Source: Streptomyces sp. CB01635
Lineage (GTDB): Bacteria; Actinomycetota; Actinomycetes; Streptomycetales; Streptomycetaceae
DNA length: 64,000 nucleotides
Reading direction: 5' to 3'
Assembly: GCF_002803065.1 (NCBI RefSeq)
Contig: NZ_NNBL01000013.1
Span: forward strand, 62,001 to 126,000
The notes under the pieces are model-generated. The model did not search any database. It saw only the letters and a list, made by a program, of their open reading frames with translations, and was not told where the DNA came from. Within the stretch, counting starts at the first letter, position 1. Each line of letters opens with the position of its first letter. A program made the position numbers and the translations under genes. Shown piece after piece: positions 34,833 through 42,890 of the stretch.

Positions 34833-35344
34833 CGGGCGGCGCGGCCTGAACACCCGGATCTCAGAAAGCATTTCGTCCCGTTGTCTCATCCCGAATTTCG
34901 GGTTGCAAATGGTTCATGCTCCGCGCCATGTCGGGGTGGATTCGGCGGCGAGTCTGCGAGTCCCCCCGACCTCGGTCTCGTTGTCGTATGGGATCGCGCA
35001 GAGGTTGACCGATGCCGTTCTCCCGGGTTGCCCGAACTGTCACCCCGGCAGCGCATTTGTAAGGAAACTGATCTGCAGTAGGGGCCGCCAGGCGGCATCG
35101 CTGTCGAGCCGGCCGACCACGGTCTCGGCCCCTCCCGTGGCGGGCTGACCAGCACGAATATTCTTGCTGTCAAGCAACTTCGGGGTCCGCGCCGGGCCGG
35201 CGGTCGGATCGTCGGATCGCCGCGGCAACGATCACCGACACCCCTTGCTCCGTTCGGATGTCATTCACGTTTCGCGGCACGGAAAAGGTGCGAATTTCCT
35301 GTGCACTTGCCAATGGCAATCCGACGCACAGGAGGAGGACGGCT
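34833..35344. other. Non-coding gap of about 510 bases, lower G+C
   Basis: The region between the peptidase gene and the 79-residue protein has noticeably lower G+C and no gene I can support. It contains a near-perfect palindrome CCCGAATTTCGGG (34890-34902), a possible operator or short terminator stem. It ends in the strong GGAGGAGG site of the next gene. It likely carries the promoter for the small-protein/radical SAM pair. Confidence 0.4.
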
Positions 35345-35584
35345 GTGGCTCCAGGCGCAAAAGGGGGTGCTCTCCCCCTCATCTCAGGACCCGCGCAGTT
35401 CGCCGTTCGGTCGCGGACACTGCCCGGCGGGGAGGTGTGGTTCACCTGCGGACAAGCATGGGAGTACGACTCCGAGGACGGTCCGGCCTACGCGATCAGC
35501 ATGACGATGACACCGGTGAACTGGGACGGGAACCTGCTCTTGATTCCCATCGCGGAAGACCTCAGGTCGCATTCACATGACTGA
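35345..35584 (+). CDS. Small protein of unknown function preceding a radical SAM gene
   Basis: This 79-residue protein starts at GTG 35345, chosen because a very strong AGGAGGAGG lies 5-6 bases upstream. A longer frame from 35258 has no ribosome site. The sequence has a single Cys in VWFTCGQAWEYDSEDG, several aromatic residues, and a His-rich end (RSHSHD). I recognise no family. There is no double-Gly leader, signal peptide or obvious core peptide, but its position 33 bases before a radical SAM/SPASM-type gene is that of a RiPP precursor or an accessory protein. It is more likely a small folded partner. Confidence 0.6.
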   Translation: MAPGAKGGALPLISGPAQFAVRSRTLPGGEVWFTCGQAWEYDSEDGPAYAISMTMTPVNWDGNLLLIPIAEDLRSHSHD

Positions 35585-35617
35585 CCCGCCCACTTCTTGA
35601 AGGCCGGAAGGAATCAC

Positions 35618-36559
35618 GTGCACGCCAGCGAGACCACCCACCTCACGGAAACCAGAACACCCGATGACGTCGACGGAGTCCTGGAATTCCTCTGGCTCGA
35701 ACTGACGAACCGCTGCAATCTCAAGTGTGTCCATTGCTACACGGAGTCACATCCGCACAGTGGCGACCGCGACATCCTGACCGCCGACGACTACGAGGCG
35801 GTCATGGCCCAGGCCTACGACCTCGGCTGCCGCAAGGTGCAGCTCATCGGCGGCGAACCCCAGCTCAACCCGGAATTCCGGCGTCTGCTGCGCCGCAGCG
35901 TGGAACTCGGATTCGAGTTCGTCGAAGTGTTCAGCAACCTCACGATGCTCGACGAGGACACCATCACGTTTTCGTCCGAGAACGGAGTGCATTTCGCCAC
36001 CTCGGTCTACGCTGACGAACCGGCCGCACACGATGCCGTCACCACCGTACGGGGCAGTCACCGGCGCACCATCGAGAACCTGCGTCGCCTCGTCCAGCGT
36101 GGGGTCCGCACCAGGGCCGCCGTCATCGACGTGAACCAGGATGCGGAGTCCGCGGAACGCACCGTGAAATTCCTGACCGACCTCGGCGTCAGTGGATCCA
36201 CCCGGTCGTCCGAGGTGCGGGAGTTCGGTCGCGCGAAGGAACTCCTCGGGCAGGAATCGAGCATGTCCGGCCTGTGCGGATACTGCTGGAGCGGAAAGCT
36301 CGCCGTCGCTCCGGACGGAAAGGTCTTCACGTGCGTCATGGCGCGGGACTGGCCGGTCGGAGACGTCCCCAGCCAATCGCTCGGCGAGATTCTGCACGGT
36401 GGCGAACTCGCCCGGATCCGCCGCGAGATCCACGAGACGGTGTGGCTGCCCGCTACCGCCGACAAGGAACGCTGCCCCCAGACCTGCGGGCCGGACCTCG
36501 TCTGCCCGTGCGACCCCCTGCTCTGTCCCAAGTGCTGCGGCCCCACGCGCCTGAGGTGA
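35618..36559 (+). CDS. Radical SAM protein with Cys-rich SPASM-like C-terminus
   Basis: This 313-residue radical SAM enzyme has the 4Fe-4S motif C33-x3-C37-x2-C40 in TNRCNLKCVHCYTES and the SAM-binding GGEPQLNP segment. The C-terminal part has further cysteines in GLCGYCWSGKLAV, FTCVMARDW, and a dense CPQTCGPD...CPCDPLLCPKCCGP tail, consistent with one or two auxiliary clusters. Such proteins often modify peptides. The start is GTG 35618 with GGAAGG upstream. Codon use and G+C are lower than in the neighbouring NRPS genes, suggesting a separate origin. The partner could be the 79-residue protein just upstream or an intermediate of the lipopeptide pathway. Confidence 0.88.
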   Translation: MHASETTHLTETRTPDDVDGVLEFLWLELTNRCNLKCVHCYTESHPHSGDRDILTADDYEAVMAQAYDLGCRKVQLIGGEPQLNPEFRRLLRRSVELGFEFVEVFSNLTMLDEDTITFSSENGVHFATSVYADEPAAHDAVTTVRGSHRRTIENLRRLVQRGVRTRAAVIDVNQDAESAERTVKFLTDLGVSGSTRSSEVREFGRAKELLGQESSMSGLCGYCWSGKLAVAPDGKVFTCVMARDWPVGDVPSQSLGEILHGGELARIRREIHETVWLPATADKERCPQTCGPDLVCPCDPLLCPKCCGPTRLR

Positions 36560-36779
36560 CCGACACGGCCTGTAGCGAAGACGAACCCCAGAGCAACCCC
36601 GTTCCCCCGTACGGCCCGCCTGTCCACGACGCGATCGCCACCGACGGGAGCAGGTGAAGGCCGTCGCCGAGGCTGCCAGAAAGGCCCTCTACGGGGTCGA
36701 TTTCCCACCTCACGGTGGAGCAGTACGACGAGGTGAAGGGCCGGCCGCCTCCGTACCCTCGGCCGCGCCGTATCCCCCG

Positions 36780-37220
36780 TCAGCGGCGGCCGGTGGCCAG
36801 GATGACGAGGAACTGGCCGCCGCCCGCCTCGATGCCGGCGGTCACCGGCAGCCCCGGTACCAGTCGGGAGAACCGGTCCACCAGCCAATCCGCCGCTTCT
36901 TGGGCGTCCTGCCTGGTCGGACAACGGCCCACCACCTCGCGGCCTCCCTTGCGCTCCAGCCGCGCGGCAACGGCGATCAGCGGCGCGGGTTCGGCCACGT
37001 ACGGGCGGTCCGGCCAGGCGATGACCACCTTGACCGCGCCCTTGCGGGTGTTGCACACGCGGTGCGCGAGCCGCTCGGCGACCTTGGCCTTCCGGTCGGC
37101 GGTCCGGCTGTCAACGCTGGGTCCCTGCGGGTCGTTCACCGACTTGTCGGGGTCGACCGGTTCGTCGCACACCCAGCACCGCCAGCCGTCGCGCTCGGCC
37201 ACATCATCGAGGAGACTCAT
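36780..37220 (-). CDS. Conserved actinomycete protein with HNH-like zinc motifs
   Basis: This 146-residue protein begins with an HNH-like zinc site (WRCWVCDEPVDP ... HRVCNTRKG) followed by a mixed alpha/beta region (KVVIAWPDRPYVAEPAPLI) and a C-terminal helix-strand unit. I recognise it as a conserved Streptomyces protein of unknown function that is not normally part of biosynthetic clusters. The HNH catalytic His-Asn pair is not clearly complete, so nuclease activity is doubtful. The start ATG 37220 is the only good one. It interrupts the cluster between the radical SAM gene and the decarboxylase operon. Confidence 0.75.
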   Translation of the reverse strand: MSLLDDVAERDGWRCWVCDEPVDPDKSVNDPQGPSVDSRTADRKAKVAERLAHRVCNTRKGAVKVVIAWPDRPYVAEPAPLIAVAARLERKGGREVVGRCPTRQDAQEAADWLVDRFSRLVPGLPVTAGIEAGGGQFLVILATGRR

Positions 37221-37432
37221 GCGGGCAAACTAGCCTGCCCAGCCGCCACCCCGCATACCAGGGCCTCGGCAACCAGGTGAGCCCTGGCCCACGTCGTTCC
37301 GGAACATCGTGAGAACGATCAAGGATCTCCGGCCGCCGTCCGACGTCGCCGGCCTCTGGGTGAAGGTCACCGTGGCGACCGTGACCAGCGACTTTCGGGT
37401 TCAGAGACAGGTGGTCGACAGCCCTCACGCAA
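37221..37432. other. Intergenic stretch without a gene
   Basis: Between the HNH-like gene and the terminator of the decarboxylase operon I see no coding frame with a plausible start. It should hold the promoter of the HNH-like gene. Confidence 0.3.
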
Positions 37433-37463
37433 GACGCTCGGCCGGATACCCCGGCCGAGCGTC
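37433..37463 (-). terminator. Perfect 13-bp hairpin terminator
   Basis: A 13-base stem GACGCTCGGCCGG pairs exactly with CCGGCCGAGCGTC across a 5-base loop (ATACC). It lies 22 bases beyond the stop of the LysA-like decarboxylase gene. A short T-rich run (TGTGTTTTG) follows on the + side, so it may work in both directions. Confidence 0.8.
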
Positions 37464-37485
37464 CGTGTGTTTTGCTGACGAGACC

Positions 37486-38775
37486 TCACAGACCCTCGGG
37501 GATCCGCTCGTTGACGATGACCTGCTCGATGCTCTGGCGGGACCGGATCAGGTCGAAGCTGCCGTCGGCGCGGCGCAGCACCTCGGCGGCCTCGGGGTAG
37601 GAGTTGAAGTTCTTCATCGACATCGAGGAGCAGTAGCTGCCCGCCCGCTCGATGACGACGTAGTCGCCGATCTCCGTGTGGCCGAGCGGCACCGGCGCCA
37701 GCTCCTCCTGCTTCGCGGTGAGCACGTCACCGGCGATGCAGCAGTGGCCGACCACGTTGAACTTCTCGCGGTCGTCGGCCGCGCGCTCGGCGCCGCCCGT
37801 GGCGGGGACCGACACGATCGGGTGCTGGACGCCGTAGTAGGACGGGCGCGCGATCTCGGTCAGACCACTGTTGATCTTGAGGAAGGAATTGCCTTCCGCG
37901 CCGGTGTCCGCCTTGTCGATGACCTTGGTGACCAGCGAGCCGGCCAGCGCCGTCAGATAGGTGCCGGGCTCCACCTCGGTGTGCAGCCGGCGGCCGGTCT
38001 CCTCGGCGAACTGCTTGAGCTCGTCGGCGACGACGCGGGCCCACTCGGTGTGGTCGTAGACCGGGTCGCTCTGCAGGGCCGAGACCCGGTAGCCGCCGCC
38101 GAGGTCCAGGGTGTGCACGTCCTGGAAGTCGCGGGCGAAGGACAGCATGGTGCGTACCGCGTCGACGAGGATGTCCCAGTGGTGGCCGGAGCCGATGTGC
38201 GACTGGAGCCGCACCAGGCGCAGCCCGTACTGCTCGACGATCTGCTTTACCTCGGGCAGCTGCTCGTGCCAGATGCCGAAACTCGACTGCGGGCCACCGC
38301 TGTTGAGGCGGCCGACCAGGCCCGAGCCGAAGCCCGGGTTGATGCGGATCGCGACGGCACCGCCCGGGTAGGCGCGGCCGTACTCCTCGAGCTGGTGCAG
38401 GGAGCCCGCGTCGAACTGCAGCCCCTGGTCGATGAGGTCGCGCAGGTTCTCGTCGAAGACCGCCTCCTGCGCGGTCATCGAGATGCGCCCCGGCTCGACC
38501 CCGGCGAGCACCGCGCGGCGGGCCTCCCACACCGAGCTCGCGTCGAAGGAGAACCCCTCCCGGTCGAAGAGCCGGATGATCGCCTGGCCGGGGCACGCCT
38601 TGAGGGAGTAACGCACCGTCAGGCCGAAGGCGTTGGGGAGGGTGGACATCGTCTTCGACGAAGCGCGCACGGTGGCCTCGTCGTACACGAACACCGGCGT
38701 GCCGAACTCCTCGGCGACGGTGCGCACGTCGTCCGGTGCAAGAAACTTCAACTGCTCCACTGCGACCTCACTCAT
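37486..38775 (-). CDS. LysA-like (fold III) PLP decarboxylase
   Basis: This 429-residue enzyme belongs to the diaminopimelate/ornithine decarboxylase family with an alanine-racemase-type barrel. PLP Lys59 is in RYSLKACPG. HIGSGHH and LDLGGGY bind the phosphate, and the partner-subunit Cys is in GSYCSSMSMKNFN. The substrate-binding EPGR arginine of true LysA is replaced (EPGTYLTALAG), so meso-diaminopimelate is probably not the substrate. Relatives in antibiotic clusters, such as BtrK of butirosin, decarboxylate carrier-bound or modified acidic amino acids. The start is ATG 38775. A nearer upstream ATG (38787) has its GAGGA too close. It ends the operon that starts at mbtH and is followed by a strong terminator. 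Confidence 0.87.
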   Translation of the reverse strand: MSEVAVEQLKFLAPDDVRTVAEEFGTPVFVYDEATVRASSKTMSTLPNAFGLTVRYSLKACPGQAIIRLFDREGFSFDASSVWEARRAVLAGVEPGRISMTAQEAVFDENLRDLIDQGLQFDAGSLHQLEEYGRAYPGGAVAIRINPGFGSGLVGRLNSGGPQSSFGIWHEQLPEVKQIVEQYGLRLVRLQSHIGSGHHWDILVDAVRTMLSFARDFQDVHTLDLGGGYRVSALQSDPVYDHTEWARVVADELKQFAEETGRRLHTEVEPGTYLTALAGSLVTKVIDKADTGAEGNSFLKINSGLTEIARPSYYGVQHPIVSVPATGGAERAADDREKFNVVGHCCIAGDVLTAKQEELAPVPLGHTEIGDYVVIERAGSYCSSMSMKNFNSYPEAAEVLRRADGSFDLIRSRQSIEQVIVNERIPEGL

Positions 38776-38820
38776 GTCGGGTCTCATTCCTCGAAGGTGG
38801 TTCAGGCAGGTGTCAGGTGG

Positions 38821-39846
38821 TCACGTCCACGGCGTGCTGCCGGGGCCGGTACGGGGGGTGGGCTCGGCCACGATGCGGCTGCGGGTGCGCAGCCGGCCGG
38901 CGAATCCCTGCGGGTCGGCGGTCATCAACTCGTCGTGCAGCAACCGCAGTTGGTGATGCGGGGCGCCGGGCCACAGGTGGTGGACGGTGTGGTAGCCGTC
39001 GCTGTGCGGATGGATGAGCCGGCGCTGGAGCGGGCCGATGTTGGTGATGGTGGAGTCGAAGACGGTGTCCGCGTCGTGGTAGCTGTGCTCGCTGGACTCC
39101 CCGATGAACCGCAGCACGGGCAGGACGAGCCCGAACCCGGTCAGCCACACCCCGGCGGCCACCGCGGCCGAGGCGGCGCCCCACAGGAGAGCCGCGGGGA
39201 GCGACACGACCAGCAGTGCCCAGCCCACCGGCAGCAGCAGCGCCGGCAGGTCCGTGGATGTGGACCGGTACCAGCCGCGTTGGTGGGCGGCGATCCGTAC
39301 CAGCAGGGAACGGGCGTAGCCCACCCGGCTCGTGCGGTCCAGGCCGGTGATGTCAAGCTCCGCGTAGCGCTGCAGGTCGGGGTCGTCGTCGGTGCCGAGC
39401 CTGCTGTGGTGCACCAGGTGTTCGGCCCGGTAGCGGGCGATGCGGATACCGGTGGGCAGGCCCGCCAGGACCGTTGCGCACCTGTCGTTGGCGCGACGGT
39501 GGTGGCGGCTCCAGTTGAAGTGGCTGGCCTCGTGGACCAGGCACTCGAGCGCCCGTATCTGGCGTCCCGTGAGGATCAGTGCGGTCAGAGCCATGAGTAC
39601 GCCGGCCGCGGCCGGTGCGGGCGCCGACCACCAGCCCGGCCAGGATGCCGCCAGTATCGCGGCGATCAGCACGAGTTGGTCCGCGACGGCGACCGCCGCT
39701 GTGGTGGCGAGGCGCGTGTGATGGGCCGCGCGCAGGACGGGGCGCAGCGCGGCGGGGGACTGGTAGCCGCGTGCGTAGGGGCGGCTCGCGGGCTCGGGGG
39801 TCGCCGCCGGGCGGTCTCTCGGGGACAAGGGGGCGGTCTGCGTCAT
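38821..39846 (-). CDS. Membrane fatty-acid desaturase/hydroxylase-type di-iron enzyme
   Basis: This 341-residue membrane protein has the three His boxes of the FA desaturase superfamily: HEASH, HLVHH and HTVHH. Hydrophobic pairs lie at about residues 50-95 and 205-245. Enzymes of this type insert a double bond or hydroxyl into an acyl chain or an amino-acid side chain. With the FAAL starter module, desaturation of the lipid tail is the simplest guess. The start ATG 39846 has CTGGAG upstream. It lies between the GNAT and the decarboxylase in a tightly packed minus-strand operon. Confidence 0.9.
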   Translation of the reverse strand: MTQTAPLSPRDRPAATPEPASRPYARGYQSPAALRPVLRAAHHTRLATTAAVAVADQLVLIAAILAASWPGWWSAPAPAAAGVLMALTALILTGRQIRALECLVHEASHFNWSRHHRRANDRCATVLAGLPTGIRIARYRAEHLVHHSRLGTDDDPDLQRYAELDITGLDRTSRVGYARSLLVRIAAHQRGWYRSTSTDLPALLLPVGWALLVVSLPAALLWGAASAAVAAGVWLTGFGLVLPVLRFIGESSEHSYHDADTVFDSTITNIGPLQRRLIHPHSDGYHTVHHLWPGAPHHQLRLLHDELMTADPQGFAGRLRTRSRIVAEPTPRTGPGSTPWT

Positions 39847-39872
39847 GACGTACTCCAGGAGGACTCGGCGGA

Positions 39873-40814
39873 TCAGCCGGCCGGGGCCGAGAAGAGCATC
39901 CGGATCTGGGTGTTGCGGTAACCGGCGCGTTCGAAGGCCGCCGCCATGGGTGCGTTGCCCGTGTCCGTGGTGGCGGTGATCAGTTCGGCGCCGCGCTCCG
40001 CGTGGCTGCGGGTGATCTCGGCGAGCAGCACGTCGACGTAGCCCCGGCCGCGCAGTTCGGGAACCACGCCCAGATAGCCGACGTTCGGGTTGTACGGGGT
40101 GGCCGAGGGGATCGCGAACCCGGCGACGGCCCCGTCGGGCGTGCGCGCGAGGCGCCACCAGGCGCGCTCGCCGGGGCACCCGAGGTAGAAGTCCAGTTCC
40201 TTGCGGGCCGTGGCCGAGGGCCCGTGCGCCGCGAGGTGCTGACGGGTCTCGGCGTCCAGGCTGCCCTCGGCGACCCGGCGGAAGGCGTCGAGGAACTCCT
40301 CGTCGGGCGCCTCCTCGAAGGTGAGCCGCCCCGACTCGGCCGGCACCCCGGTCCCGGGCGTCCACTCCAGGCGCAGCCGTTCCACCTCGTGGGTGAGACC
40401 GGCCGCGAGGGCCGCTTCGCGCCGCCAGGCCAGCGCGGCCGACACCGCGGGGTCGTCACGCCAGCCGTTGGACAGCGTCAGGTTGTACAGCGGCGGCTGC
40501 GCGGCGCCTGCCTGGCCGAACGCCTTGTGTCCGGCCCGCAGCAGATCGGCCGCGAGGCCCGCCCTGTCGGGCACCGAGGGCGCCACGTGCAGACAGTCCA
40601 GGGCCACCGGGTGCTCGCTCGCGGCCTGGCCCCACCACAGTGCCCGTGCCACGATGTCGCCGTCCTCCTCGGCGATCCACGACCACTGCGGCCGGTACAT
40701 CCCCTCGGCGAGTTCGGCCCGGTAGCGGTCGGCCGGGATCCAGCTGATCGGCTCCTCGACAATGAAGTCGGTGACGCGGGCGAGGTCGGCGTCGGTGGTG
40801 GGGCGCAGCAGCAT
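39873..40814 (-). CDS. GNAT-family N-acetyltransferase (two-lobed)
   Basis: This 313-residue protein is long enough for two GNAT folds. The C-terminal one carries the acetyl-CoA signature (VGYLGVVPELRGRGYVDVLL, then TDTGNAPMAAAFERAGYRN). The N-terminal half (LLRPTTDADLARVTDF) looks like a second, degenerate copy. It would acylate an amine of a precursor or the product, for self-protection or transient masking. The start ATG 40814 has CCGGAGGA upstream. It is co-transcribed with the two oxygenases upstream and the desaturase downstream. Confidence 0.87.
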   Translation of the reverse strand: MLLRPTTDADLARVTDFIVEEPISWIPADRYRAELAEGMYRPQWSWIAEEDGDIVARALWWGQAASEHPVALDCLHVAPSVPDRAGLAADLLRAGHKAFGQAGAAQPPLYNLTLSNGWRDDPAVSAALAWRREAALAAGLTHEVERLRLEWTPGTGVPAESGRLTFEEAPDEEFLDAFRRVAEGSLDAETRQHLAAHGPSATARKELDFYLGCPGERAWWRLARTPDGAVAGFAIPSATPYNPNVGYLGVVPELRGRGYVDVLLAEITRSHAERGAELITATTDTGNAPMAAAFERAGYRNTQIRMLFSAPAG

Positions 40815-40861
40815 GGTTCCTCCGGTGGTGCGAATGGTGCGGTGACGGCCCGCGGCAGCCG

Positions 40862-41869
40862 TCATCGGCCGGCCGGCAGCTCGGTGTGCAGGTCGGACAT
40901 GGCGACGAGGATGCGGCGGTCCCCGCGGAACGGCTCCCGGGCGTGCGTGGCGAGGTGGTTGTCCACCACGAGCACGTCGCCGCGCCGCCATGTGAACGAC
41001 ACGGCGGCCTCCCGGTACAGGGATCGGATCAGCTCGGCGACCTCGTTCTCGATCGGCGCGCCGTCCCCGTAGTACGCGTTGCGCGGCAGGCCCTCCTCGC
41101 CGTACTCCTCGACGAGGATCTCGGCGACCTCCGGCTCCACGTTGGACAGATGGAACAGATGGGCGTGGTTGAACCAGACCGTCTCGCCGGTCCGCGGATG
41201 CCTCGCCACCGCCTGGCGCACCGCGGTGGTGCGCAGCTCGTCGTCACCGGTCCACTCGAACGCGGTGTCCGACTGCCGGCAGTACGCCTCCACCTCGGCC
41301 CGGTCGGTGGTCTGGAACGCCACCTGCCAGGACTCGTTGAGGTCCGGGCCGTAGTTGCGCACGTACCGCACTCCGTGCCGTGTGAAGCGCTCCCGGACCT
41401 CGGCCGGGATCAGGGGGAACACCCGGCGCTCGCTGGCCACCGGCGTGGCGCCGCCCTCCGGCGACGGCAGATCGCCGAAGAAGTACAGCAGGCCGGGCCA
41501 GTTGTGGGAGTACGACATCTCGTGGTGGAACGGAATCCACTGGTCCTCGCCCAGCTCCGTCGAGGTGAACACCTTGTCGGCGACCTCGGTGCGGGTCGCG
41601 GCACGCTCCAGATATCCGAGCAGGTCCGGTGAGAACGCGCGGGCGGCCCGCCCGAACTCCTGCGGGTCCGGTACGTCGAAGCCGCGCAGCAGCAGCGCGC
41701 CGCAGCGGTCGAGGCCCGCCCGCAGCTCCTCCTTGCGGCCGGCCACCCACCGCGGCAGGTCGAGGCCCGGCTCACGCGCCTCGATCTCCAGCAGGAACGG
41801 CTCCTCGTGCAGCGGCCGGACCGTGACCGTGCCGTCCTCCAGCGCGGGGGTCAGGTCGGTGAGCGTCAT
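40862..41869 (-). CDS. SyrP/TauD-like Fe(II)/2-oxoglutarate oxygenase 1
   Basis: This 335-residue protein is of the TauD/TfdA clan and the subgroup related to SyrP and clavaminate synthase. Iron ligands are His115-x-Glu117 (IPFHHEMSY) and distal His309 (THAREPF), with an Arg in GDRRILVAM for 2-oxoglutarate. The use of Glu instead of Asp is typical of amino-acid beta-hydroxylases such as VioC and AsnO. Substrate is a free or PCP-bound amino acid. It is a paralogue of the gene directly upstream and overlaps its stop by ATGA, so both should be made together. Confidence 0.9.
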   Translation of the reverse strand: MTLTDLTPALEDGTVTVRPLHEEPFLLEIEAREPGLDLPRWVAGRKEELRAGLDRCGALLLRGFDVPDPQEFGRAARAFSPDLLGYLERAATRTEVADKVFTSTELGEDQWIPFHHEMSYSHNWPGLLYFFGDLPSPEGGATPVASERRVFPLIPAEVRERFTRHGVRYVRNYGPDLNESWQVAFQTTDRAEVEAYCRQSDTAFEWTGDDELRTTAVRQAVARHPRTGETVWFNHAHLFHLSNVEPEVAEILVEEYGEEGLPRNAYYGDGAPIENEVAELIRSLYREAAVSFTWRRGDVLVVDNHLATHAREPFRGDRRILVAMSDLHTELPAGR

Positions 41870-42858
41870 GCGGGCACCTCGCCGGCGTCGATGGCGTCGG
41901 CCATGGCGGTCAGGATGCGCCGCGGGCCGACGAAGGGCTCACGGGCGTGTGCGACCAACATGTTCTCCACGACGAGCACGTCGCCGGGCTGCCAGTCGAA
42001 GCCCGTGGTCTCGGCCGCGTAGGCGGCCCGCAGCTCCGCGAGCGTCTCGCTCTCGATCGGGGAACCGTCCCCGTAGTACGTGTTGTAGGGCAGGTCCTCC
42101 TCGTCGAGGGCCTCCAGGAGACCGGCGCTGACCTCCGGGTCGAGCGACGTCACGTGGAAGAACAGCGCGTGGTTGAACCAGCTGCGCTCCCCGGTGACCG
42201 GATGCCTGCGCACCGCGGGCCTGACCTGCACGGTCCGCAGATGGTCCTCGTCCACCCACTCGGGCGTGATGTCGGCACGCGCACAGTAGGCGGCGACGTC
42301 CTCCACCCGGTCCGTCTGGAACGCCTCCTGCCACCGCAGGCTGATGCCCGGCAGGTAGTTGCGGACGTAACGCACTCCCAGGCGCTCGAACCTGTCCACC
42401 GTCTCCGGGCGCAGGCGCGCCAGGATCCGGCGGGAGTCCGCGAGCGGTGTGCGGCCGCCCTCGGTGGCCGCCCGCTCACAGAAGAAGACGATGCGTGTCG
42501 GCCACTTGGCCGTGTACGACTGCTCGTTGTGGAGCAGGATCGGCTGGTCCGCCGGGTACTCGGTGGACGTGTAGACGCCGTCGGACACCTGGCTGCGCGG
42601 CGACGACCGCTCGCCGTAGGCGAGTACCTGCGGCGACAGGGCGTCCATCACGGCCCGGAAGTCCTGCGCGCCGCGCACGTCGAAGCCGCGCAGCAGCACC
42701 GCCCCGGCCTTGCGTGCCAGTGCGTCGACCTCGTCCCGATGGGCGCTCACCCAGGCGGGCAGCGCCCCCCCAGGGCTCTCGCAGCGCACCAGCGCGGGCA
42801 GCGAACGGCCCTCCCACACCGGGCTCACGGCCACGGCGTCGTGCACCTCAATGGTCAT
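41866..42858 (-). CDS. SyrP/TauD-like Fe(II)/2-oxoglutarate oxygenase 2
   Basis: This 330-residue paralogue of the downstream oxygenase has iron ligands His110-x-Glu112 (LLHNEQSYT) and distal His304 (VAHAREPF), and Arg in GPRRILTAM. The HNE-SY form matches SyrP-like enzymes that hydroxylate carrier-bound amino acids. The blocks YVRNYLPGISLRWQEAFQT and YYGDGSPIE recur in both paralogues, showing an old duplication. The start ATG 42858 has GGGAGA upstream, 32 bases after the C-A-T NRPS stop. That places it to act on the amino acid loaded by that NRPS. Confidence 0.9.
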   Translation of the reverse strand: MTIEVHDAVAVSPVWEGRSLPALVRCESPGGALPAWVSAHRDEVDALARKAGAVLLRGFDVRGAQDFRAVMDALSPQVLAYGERSSPRSQVSDGVYTSTEYPADQPILLHNEQSYTAKWPTRIVFFCERAATEGGRTPLADSRRILARLRPETVDRFERLGVRYVRNYLPGISLRWQEAFQTDRVEDVAAYCARADITPEWVDEDHLRTVQVRPAVRRHPVTGERSWFNHALFFHVTSLDPEVSAGLLEALDEEDLPYNTYYGDGSPIESETLAELRAAYAAETTGFDWQPGDVLVVENMLVAHAREPFVGPRRILTAMADAIDAGEVPA

Positions 42859-42890
42859 GCTCAGTCTCCCTCACGATGGGTGGCGGCCGG

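Noticed and set aside
35345..35584. Calling the 79-residue protein a RiPP precursor outright
   Set aside because: No leader/core boundary, repeat or known core motif is visible, so it is kept as an open question.
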